A stretch of DNA of 10,781 nt from F23-B02 sp963610045 (GTDB lineage Bacteria > Bacillota > Clostridia > Oscillospirales > Oscillospiraceae): NCBI GenBank assembly GCA_963610045.1, contig CAVDMS010000057.1, forward strand, positions 1 through 10,781, written 5' to 3'. The notes beneath the pieces are model-generated. The model was not told where the DNA came from. It ran no database searches and was given only the letters and a program-made list of their open reading frames with translations. Of this stretch, positions 1 through 5,454 are shown in pieces. Numbering within the stretch: position 1 is the first letter of the stretch; each line of letters starts with the position of its first letter. Position numbers and translations under genes: made by a program.

Positions 1-459
1 CCAGTATGCGCCGGTGCAGGAGGTGAGCTTTATGGCGTTGCCCTTGACTCTGCCGGTGCTGTCAAGGTGCGGACCTGCGCACAGGTCGGTAAAATCGCCC
101 TGACGGTAGAAGGAAATGACGGCGTCCTCAGGCAGATCGTTTATAAGCTCGACCTTATAAGGCTCGTCCCGCTCCTCCATGAATTTGATCGCCTCGGCAC
201 GGGGAAGCTCGAAGCGCTCAAGCTTTATTTTTTCCTTGCAGATCTTGCGCATCTCCGCCTCAAGCTTCTCCAGGATTTCGGGAGTGATGGCAAAGGGTGC
301 GTCAAAGTCATAGTAAAAGCCGTCGGCTATTGCAGGACCTATAGCGAGCTTTACCTCCGGGTACAGGCGCTTTACCGCCTGAGCGAGGATATGGCTCGTC
401 GTGTGACGGTAGGTATCCTTAAATTCGGGGTTTTCAAAAGTGTACTTCTTCTCGTCCAT
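1..459 (-). CDS. thrS: Threonine--tRNA ligase, N-terminal part (TGS-less), runs off the window
   Basis: The first 153 codons of a threonyl-tRNA synthetase, which charges tRNA-Thr in the cytoplasm; the catalytic core and anticodon domain lie beyond base 1. Visible is the editing (second additional) domain. It has the paired histidines of an HxxxH motif at H19 and H23 (HTTSH), then DGFYYDFD near residues 46-53. A DLCAGPH segment follows with C127 and H131, which match the other two metal/editing-site residues of this domain. The fragment ends in KLTSCTGAYW, the usual run into the catalytic domain. The protein starts about 18 residues before HxxxH, so the N-terminal TGS domain of typical ThrRS is absent. 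I chose the ATG at 459-457 because AAAGGAG lies just upstream. An in-frame ATG at 477-475 is adjacent to that ribosome site and is therefore unlikely. The gene is controlled by the T-box leader upstream. Identity is very secure. Confidence 0.95.
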   Translation of the reverse strand, partial: MDEKKYTFENPEFKDTYRHTTSHILAQAVKRLYPEVKLAIGPAIADGFYYDFDAPFAITPEILEKLEAEMRKICKEKIKLERFELPRAEAIKFMEERDEPYKVELINDLPEDAVISFYRQGDFTDLCAGPHLDSTGRVKGNAIKLTSCTGAYW

Positions 460-492
460 TCTCTTTTCTCCTTTCATTTACCGCCGGAACGG

Positions 493-524
493 AAAAAACG
501 CCCCTGACAAAATGTCAAGGGCGT
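493..524 (-). terminator. Intrinsic terminator of the thrS T-box
   Basis: A 12-bp stem (ACGCCCTTGACA against TGTCAGGGGCGT, one G-U pair) with a TTT loop is followed by a run of six T. It is the regulated attenuator of the T-box leader. It may also stop readthrough from the upstream ATPase gene, which has no terminator of its own. Confidence 0.92.
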
Positions 525-745
525 AATTGCTTACACGGTTCCACCTTGATTAGGCCGACAGGAGAGGTTTAGCTCTCGTCAGCTTTAGTCTCATCATGCG
601 CTTAACGGGCGCGGGGCGAAAGTGCATTTCCTCACTTTGGCTCGGGAGTGGTACGGTCGGCATTTCGGCGGCTTTCAGCCAAGGCCGCTCTCTCTGTAAA
701 ACTGCTCCGCATGTCTCCGTCACGGGTAATAACCCATCGCTGATT
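493..745 (-). ncRNA. T-box riboswitch (Thr) leader of thrS
   Basis: A tRNA-sensing leader between the promoter at 751-779 and thrS. Uncharged tRNA-Thr should bind it and prevent termination. In order along the transcript: an AGAGAG element followed by a GCGGC/GCCGC distal stem-loop of Stem I, then the 3' side of Stem I. I place the specifier loop between two short pairings, GGAG (718-715) with CTCC (648-645) and GCGG (710-707) with CCGT (656-653). This leaves ACCA at 652-649 as the loop's 3' side, so the specifier is ACC, a threonine codon. A stem AAAGTG/CACTTT follows. The T-box sequence AAGGTGGAACCGTG is at 547-534. The antiterminator forms by TCAAGG (549-544) pairing with CCTTGA (520-515), which belongs to the terminator 5' arm, so the two folds exclude each other. 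The T-box and terminator are unmistakable; the specifier fold is my hand model. Confidence 0.93.
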
Positions 746-750
746 CTATG

Positions 751-779
751 ATAGTATCACCGTTTTCCCGCAATGTCAA
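751..779 (-). promoter_or_regulatory. Sigma-A type promoter for the thrS T-box leader
   Basis: A perfect -35 box TTGACA (779-774) and a -10 box TACTAT (756-751) are separated by exactly 17 bp. Transcription should start near 744, just before Stem I of the T-box. The -35 box overlaps the TGA stop codon (778-776) of the ATPase gene, so the two genes share bases at this junction. Confidence 0.85.
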
Positions 780-3400
780 CCCAATTTTCGCTGAATAAAT
801 TTGACCAGCTCGACTATCGGAATGACGCAGAAGCCGAGCCCGATCGCAATGAGGTACTCGTTAAGCTCGACGGATGCAAAGCCGAAGGCTTCCGCCAAAA
901 GCGGGATCTCGCAGACGGCGGTGGTCATGATAAGCGAGCCGACGGCGGCAAGGTAAAGCATCTTATTGTGGTTCCCGATAGCGAATATGCTGCCCCGCTG
1001 CGAGCGCATATTGAAGGAGTGGAATATCTCCGCCATGCTCATGGTGAGAAACGCCATTGTCGTGCCGTCTGGCGAGTTTGCGATCTCCCAAACGCCGCTT
1101 TCGATGTAGTGTCCGATGAAGTAGGACACGAGCGTGAGTGCGGAAACGACAAATCCCTGATATGCGATGTCAACGCCCATACCTCCGGCAAAGACCCCGG
1201 CGGAGGCGGGTCTCGGCGAGCGGCGCATGATGTCGCGCTCGCCCTTTTCCATGCCGAGCGCAAGTGCCGGGAAGCAGTCGGTCACGAGGTTTATCCACAG
1301 AAGATGCACGGGCTGAAGTATCGTAAAGCCGAGCAGCGTCGCCGCAAAAATGCTTATGACCTCGCTGAGGTTCGACGCAAGCAGGAACTGTATCGCCTTG
1401 CGTATGTTGTCGTAGATGCGGCGTCCCTCGCCGACTGCGCCGACGATGGTCGCAAAGTTGTCGTCTGCAAGCACCATGTCGGCGACGTTCTTTGTAACGT
1501 CGGTGCCTGTTATGCCCATGCCGACGCCGATGTCGGCGGTCTTTATCGACGGAGCGTCGTTGACGCCGTCGCCGGTCATCGCCGTGACGTAGCCCGCATT
1601 CTGCCACGCCTTGACGATGCGGGTCTTATGCTCCGGCTGCACACGGGCGTAAACGCTGATGCTGCGGAACACCTTCTCAAACTCCTCGTCGCTCATCGCC
1701 GAAAGCTCAAGCCCCGTAACGGCACGCTCGCCCTCGTGCAGTATCCCCAACTCCTTGGCTATGGCTACCGCCGTATCGACGTGGTCGCCCGTTATCATTA
1801 TCGCTCTGATGCCTGCCGCCTCGCACTCCTCTATCGCCGCCTTGACCTCCGGGCGCACGGGGTCTATCATCCCGCACAGCCCCACAAAGCAGAGCTTCTG
1901 CTCAAGATACTGCGGTGCGGCGCTTTCAGGGGGAGCGTCCCAACGCCTTTCCGCACAGGCGAGGACTCGCAGCGCCCTGTCCGCCATCGCCTTGTTTGCG
2001 GCAAATATCTTTTGGCGGTACTCCTCGGTCATGGGAACGGGCTTACCGTCCTCAAGGTAGTATTCGCAGCGGTCGATAACTATGTCGGGAGCGCCCTTGG
2101 TAAACTGAACGATGCCGTCGGACGCACGGTGCAGGGTACTCATCATCTTGCGCCCGGAGTCGAAGGGAGCCTCCATGAAGCGGGGCGCCTTCTCCTTGAG
2201 TTCGGGCTTTTTAAGCCCCAGCGACGCCGCCCACTGTACGAGCGCCGCCTCCGTCGGCTCGCCGCTGACCTCTCCGTTTTCCGACAGCTCGGCGTCGCTG
2301 CACAGCGCCATGGCTGCGGAAAGGCGCTTCTCGTCGTTGCCGAAGAAGTCCGTGACCGTCATCTTGTTCTGCGTGAGCGTACCCGTTTTGTCGGAGCAGA
2401 TTATCTGAGCGCAGCCGAGAGTTTCGACCGCAGTCAGGCGGCGGATTATCGCATTGCGCTTGGACATATTGGTGACGCCGATGGACAGCACCAGGGTTAC
2501 GACCGCCGCAAGGCCTTCGGGTATCGCAGCGACCGCAAGGGAAACGGCTATCATGAACGAATCCAGCACCGCTTCAAACTCAAGCCCTCCGGCTCTGAGT
2601 ATCTGCACGGCAAACACGGCGGCGCAGATGCCGAGCACGAGGTAGGTCAGCACACGGCTGAGCTGATTGAGCTTTATCTGCAAGGGGGTCTGCCCCTCCT
2701 TCGCCTGCGAAAGGGCGTCGGCGATCCTGCCCATCTCGGTGTCCATGCCCGTTGCGCAGACGACCATAACGCCTCTGCCGTAAACGACGGTCGAGCCCAT
2801 ATATGCCATGTTCGTTCTGTCGCCGAGCGGCACCTCGCCCGCTGCGGTGAGCGCTTTCGAGATCTTGTCAACGGGGACAGACTCGCCCGTCAGAGCGGCT
2901 TCCTCGATCTTTAGGCTTGCGCTTTCGATTATCCTTCCGTCTGCGGGAACGGCGTCGCCCGCTTCGAGCAGCACCACGTCACCGGGGACGAGGTCCTCGC
3001 TGTGAACGGTGTGTATTGTGCCGCTGCGCATGACCTTCGAGCTTGCGGCAGACATTTCCCGCAGCGCCTCTATCGCCTTTTCCGCCTTGTTTTCCTGATA
3101 AACGCCGAGGGCGGCGTTCACGATCACGACCGCAAGAATGATTATCACGTCGGCAAAGCTCTCGCCCTCGCTGACGGCCAGCACGCCGGATATCGCCGCT
3201 GCGCAGAGCAGTATGATTATCATCGGGTCCTTCATCTGCGCAAAAAAGCGCTTAATGAGGGAATCCTTCTTTGCCTCGGCAAGCTTATTCTTACCGTGTT
3301 CCGAAAGCCTTTTTTCCGCCTCGGCAGCATCGAGACCCTCGTGTGAGGACCCCAACTTCTCTAAGACTTTCTCTTTTTCCTCGCAATAATACCTCATCAT
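776..3400 (-). CDS. P2A-type cation-transporting ATPase, probable Mn2+/Ca2+ exporter
   Basis: An 874-residue P-type ATPase that pumps a divalent cation out across the cytoplasmic membrane at the cost of ATP. It has an N-terminal cation-ATPase domain (about 1-60), M1-M2 (about 58-100) and an actuator domain with TGES at 171-174. M4 carries PEGL at 294-297. The phosphorylation site is DKTGT at 337-341 (D337), the nucleotide domain has KGAPD at 435-439, and the hinge is TGDGVNDAP at 609-617. M5-M10 follow to the C-terminus. Residues matching SERCA calcium ligands are present: E295 in M4, N677 and E680 in M5, N704, T707 and D708 in M6. By sequence it would be called a calcium ATPase, but the yybP-ykoY riboswitch upstream argues for manganese efflux, as shown for streptococcal MgtA and proposed for lactococcal YoaB. 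Start: ATG 3400 or the adjacent ATG 3397. AAAGGA (3410-3405) is spaced better for 3397, giving 873 residues. No terminator follows the gene. Confidence 0.93.
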   Translation of the reverse strand: MMRYYCEEKEKVLEKLGSSHEGLDAAEAEKRLSEHGKNKLAEAKKDSLIKRFFAQMKDPMIIILLCAAAISGVLAVSEGESFADVIIILAVVIVNAALGVYQENKAEKAIEALREMSAASSKVMRSGTIHTVHSEDLVPGDVVLLEAGDAVPADGRIIESASLKIEEAALTGESVPVDKISKALTAAGEVPLGDRTNMAYMGSTVVYGRGVMVVCATGMDTEMGRIADALSQAKEGQTPLQIKLNQLSRVLTYLVLGICAAVFAVQILRAGGLEFEAVLDSFMIAVSLAVAAIPEGLAAVVTLVLSIGVTNMSKRNAIIRRLTAVETLGCAQIICSDKTGTLTQNKMTVTDFFGNDEKRLSAAMALCSDAELSENGEVSGEPTEAALVQWAASLGLKKPELKEKAPRFMEAPFDSGRKMMSTLHRASDGIVQFTKGAPDIVIDRCEYYLEDGKPVPMTEEYRQKIFAANKAMADRALRVLACAERRWDAPPESAAPQYLEQKLCFVGLCGMIDPVRPEVKAAIEECEAAGIRAIMITGDHVDTAVAIAKELGILHEGERAVTGLELSAMSDEEFEKVFRSISVYARVQPEHKTRIVKAWQNAGYVTAMTGDGVNDAPSIKTADIGVGMGITGTDVTKNVADMVLADDNFATIVGAVGEGRRIYDNIRKAIQFLLASNLSEVISIFAATLLGFTILQPVHLLWINLVTDCFPALALGMEKGERDIMRRSPRPASAGVFAGGMGVDIAYQGFVVSALTLVSYFIGHYIESGVWEIANSPDGTTMAFLTMSMAEIFHSFNMRSQRGSIFAIGNHNKMLYLAAVGSLIMTTAVCEIPLLAEAFGFASVELNEYLIAIGLGFCVIPIVELVKFIQRKLG

Positions 3401-3429
3401 ACCATCCTTTCTGAGCTGTTTTACCCGAA

Positions 3430-3469
3430 AAGAAAAAGACCTTTACGGGTAAAAACCCGTAAAAGTCTT
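3430..3469 (-). terminator. Intrinsic terminator, expression platform of the yybP-ykoY riboswitch
   Basis: A 16-bp stem (AAGACTTTTACGGGT pairs with ACCCGTAAAGGTCTT, with one G-U pair) and a T-rich tetraloop are followed by TTT, C, TTTT. It ends about 30 bp before the ATPase start codon. Its 5' arm contains the bases used for P1 of the aptamer. It may also catch transcripts running out of the operon that ends at 3657. Confidence 0.9.
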
Positions 3470-3590
3470 GCAAATACATAACCTTGCGGCTCAGTATCCC
3501 ATGCACCGAGCCATACGGCCGTGATGACGATGCACGGACGCCAATGCGTCAGCTACTCCCTTTTACCGAGCCGGTGTCTCCGGCTCACTT
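3430..3590 (-). ncRNA. yybP-ykoY manganese riboswitch upstream of the cation ATPase
   Basis: The leader carries the hallmarks of the yybP-ykoY family, known to bind Mn2+ and switch on manganese-export genes. It has GGGAGTAGC in the first loop (3560-3552), a short P2 hairpin GACGC/GCGTC, the second-loop GGGATACTGAGCCGC (3500-3486) and the closing GCAAGACTTTTAC (3471-3459). P1 forms from GTAAAAG (3566-3560) with CTTTTAC (3465-3459). That second strand is also the 5' arm of the terminator at 3469-3430, so a ligand-stabilised P1 would block termination: an ON switch. Family assignment is by memory of its conserved elements, not by a covariance search. Confidence 0.88.
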
Positions 3591-3601
3591 GCTTTCCATA
3601 T

Positions 3602-3630
3602 AAATTAGCATAAACTTATCGCCGTGTCAA
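3602..3630 (-). promoter_or_regulatory. Sigma-A type promoter for the riboswitch-ATPase unit
   Basis: The -35 box is a perfect TTGACA (3630-3625), with a 17-bp spacer to TAATTT (3607-3602). Transcription should start near 3595, a few bases before the riboswitch hairpins. The promoter begins 27 bp after the stop codon of the TRIC gene, with no terminator between them. Confidence 0.75.
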
Positions 3631-3656
3631 TCGAAAGCGCTCGAATTCACAAATGC

Positions 3657-4289
3657 TTAACTTCTTATGGCGGGGAGGTTCCATTTGTAGACCGTCGCCA
3701 GCACACGCAGCACAATAATGACCACCATTCCCGAGACGGCGGCTATCGTCTCATGCACGCCGAGGGCAAACAGCCCGTAGTAAACGCCGCCGCCGAGCAG
3801 CGACGCCACGGCGTACACACGCTTGCGCAGCACCTTCGGCATTTTGTTTATCATCATGTCACGCAGCATACCGCCGCCGACGCCGGTACTCATACCGAGT
3901 ACCAGTATGAGCAGGACATTGTCGCTCTGCTGCATTGCGGTGTTCATGCCGGACACGGTGAACACGGCAAGACCGACGGCGTCGAACATATTGTTGATGC
4001 TGTCGAGCTTGTCCCTGTGCTTTCTGTACTTTTCCCGGCGAATGTAAGCGTCCGCAAAGACGACGAGCGCTGCGACCGCCGCCACGGCAAGGTACACATA
4101 GCTCACGAACATCTTCGGCGGAGTCAGACCGAGCAGAAGGTCTCTTATAACGCCGCCGCCGAGTGCGGTCACGACCGCAAGGAATATAACGCCGAATATG
4201 TCGGCGTCATGCTCCAGCGCCGCCATTGCGCCCGACACGGCAAACGCCGCTGCGCCTATAATTTCAAGTGCATATATCAGTTCGTCCAT
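3657..4289 (-). CDS. TRIC / UPF0126 family membrane protein (trimeric intracellular cation channel type)
   Basis: A 210-residue hydrophobic protein with about seven membrane segments. It is built from two homologous halves, each with an AVSG-type helix followed by a GGGxxRD motif: GGGVIRD at 44-50 and GGGMLRD at 138-144. This is the signature of the UPF0126 family (YicG/YadS), whose prokaryotic members have been described as TRIC-type cation channels; Pfam's older name is glycine transporter. The true substrate here is unknown. I use the ATG at 4289-4287, which overlaps the ychF stop as TGATG. A GTG one codon upstream (4292) is possible but less likely. No Shine-Dalgarno is visible in the preceding ychF sequence, so translation probably depends on coupling to ychF. 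It is the last gene of the long operon; nothing resembling a terminator lies between its TAA and the next promoter. Confidence 0.9.
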   Translation of the reverse strand: MDELIYALEIIGAAAFAVSGAMAALEHDADIFGVIFLAVVTALGGGVIRDLLLGLTPPKMFVSYVYLAVAAVAALVVFADAYIRREKYRKHRDKLDSINNMFDAVGLAVFTVSGMNTAMQQSDNVLLILVLGMSTGVGGGMLRDMMINKMPKVLRKRVYAVASLLGGGVYYGLFALGVHETIAAVSGMVVIIVLRVLATVYKWNLPAIRS

Positions 4290-5380
4290 CACACATTGAA
4301 TCTGAACAGCGTAACATCGCCGTCGTTCATAACGTATTCCTTGCCCTCGGACCGTAACAGTCCCTTTTCCTTTGCCGCCGCCATGCTGCCGCAGCTTTTG
4401 AGGTCGTCGAAAGCGACGATCTCGGCTCTGATAAAGCCGCGCTCAAAATCGCTGTGGATCTTGCCCGCCGCCTGAGGCGCCTTGGTGCCCTTCTTGATCG
4501 TCCACGCACGGCACTCGTCCGCACCGCAGGTGAGGAAGGATATAAGACCCAGAAGCGAGTACGAGGTCTTTATCATGCGGTCAAGGCCGCTTTCGCTCAT
4601 GCCTAGCTCCTCAAGGAACATCTCTCGCTCGTCCGGCTCTAAGGCTGCGATCTCCGCTTCAAGCTTTGCGCAGATGGGCAGCACCTCGGCGTTTTCCGCC
4701 GCTGCGATCTTGCACAGCTCCTTGTAGTAGGGGTTGTCGGCGTAAGACGCAACGCCGTCCTCATCCATGTTTGCGGCGTAAATGACGGGCTTTATTGTGA
4801 GCAGGTCGCTCGTTGCGATAAGCTCCATGTCCTCTGGGTCGCACTCATAGCTTCTGACGGACTTTCCCTCGTTCAGATGCTCCAAAAGTCCGGTAAAGAC
4901 CTCCGCCTCGTGCAGATATTTTTTGTCCGCCTTGGCGTTTTTGTTTGCCTTCTCAATGCGGCGCTCGACCATCTCCATGTCCGCCATGATAAGCTCAAGG
5001 TCGATGATCTCAACGTCACGCTTCGGGTCGGTGCCGCCCTCGACGTGGATGACGTTCTCGTCGTCAAAGCAGCGCACGACGTGAACAATAGCGTCGGTGT
5101 TGCGGATGTTTGACAGGAACTTGTTGCCCAAGCCCTCGCCCTTGCTTGCGCCTCTGACAAGTCCGGCTATATCGACGAACTCGATGACTGCGGGGGTGTA
5201 CTTTTTAGGCTCGTACAGCCCTGCGAGGAAGTCCAGTCTCTCGTCGGGAACGCTGACCATTCCGACGTTCGGCTCGATGGTGCAGAAGGGGTAGTTTGCG
5301 CTTTCGGCACCGGCATTGGTGATTGCGTTAAAAAGCGTTGATTTGCCGACGTTCGGCAGTCCTACGATACCTAATTTCAT
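4289..5380 (-). CDS. ychF: Redox-regulated ATPase YchF (Obg-family, OLA1-like)
   Basis: A 363-residue P-loop protein of the TRAFAC/Obg group that prefers ATP over GTP and associates with ribosomes; its cellular role is still debated. The P-loop is GLPNVGKS at 7-14, G3 is DIAG at 70-73 followed by a glycine-rich switch stretch, and the G4 position reads NMDE at 204-207 instead of NKxD, the substitution that gives YchF its ATP specificity. The cysteine in PFCTIEPN (C33) corresponds to the redox-sensitive cysteine of E. coli YchF. The C-terminal TGS domain begins near residue 280. Length is normal for the family (about 363-366). The ATG at 5380 has GGAGGA six bases upstream. It follows ftsH by 74 bp, and a small hairpin sits in that gap. 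The stop TGA overlaps the start of the TRIC gene. Confidence 0.97.
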   Translation of the reverse strand: MKLGIVGLPNVGKSTLFNAITNAGAESANYPFCTIEPNVGMVSVPDERLDFLAGLYEPKKYTPAVIEFVDIAGLVRGASKGEGLGNKFLSNIRNTDAIVHVVRCFDDENVIHVEGGTDPKRDVEIIDLELIMADMEMVERRIEKANKNAKADKKYLHEAEVFTGLLEHLNEGKSVRSYECDPEDMELIATSDLLTIKPVIYAANMDEDGVASYADNPYYKELCKIAAAENAEVLPICAKLEAEIAALEPDEREMFLEELGMSESGLDRMIKTSYSLLGLISFLTCGADECRAWTIKKGTKAPQAAGKIHSDFERGFIRAEIVAFDDLKSCGSMAAAKEKGLLRSEGKEYVMNDGDVTLFRFNV

Positions 5381-5418
5381 ATGTATTCCTCCGTTTCGGA
5401 AGCGTTCTTGCGTTTGAA

Positions 5419-5439
5419 AGGGCGGCTAACTGCCGCCCT
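5419..5439 (-). terminator. GC-rich hairpin between ftsH and ychF, weak terminator or processing site
   Basis: GGGCGGC pairs with GCCGCCC, extended by one A-T pair, around an AGTTA loop. Only three T follow, so it is a poor intrinsic terminator. It could attenuate transcription between ftsH and ychF or stabilise mRNA ends. I see no convincing promoter in the rest of this 74-bp gap. Confidence 0.4.
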
Positions 5440-5454
5440 ATACTATTCTTATTC

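Noticed and set aside
475..477. Upstream in-frame ATG as the start of thrS
   Set aside because: It is adjacent to the AAAGGAG that serves the ATG at 459, and has no ribosome site of its own.
67..507. A plus-strand open frame opposite thrS and the T-box terminator
   Set aside because: The opposite strand is an unmistakable ThrRS plus a T-box element, and the plus-strand translation resembles nothing.
773..2914. A 713-codon open frame on the plus strand, antisense to the cation ATPase
   Set aside because: It has no recognisable domain, is rich in His/Arg/Ala as expected from the reverse of a GC-rich gene, and lies wholly opposite a clear P-type ATPase with all motifs. Frame openness is a codon-use artefact.
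3625..3656. Possible terminator after the TRIC gene (the partial palindrome TCGA...TCGA near 3630-3645)
   Set aside because: The inverted repeat is short and imperfect with no T-run, so it does not qualify as an intrinsic terminator.
3624..4475. A 283-codon plus-strand open frame opposite the TRIC gene and the end of ychF
   Set aside because: Low-complexity His-rich translation with no domain, spanning two genes that are well supported on the other strand.
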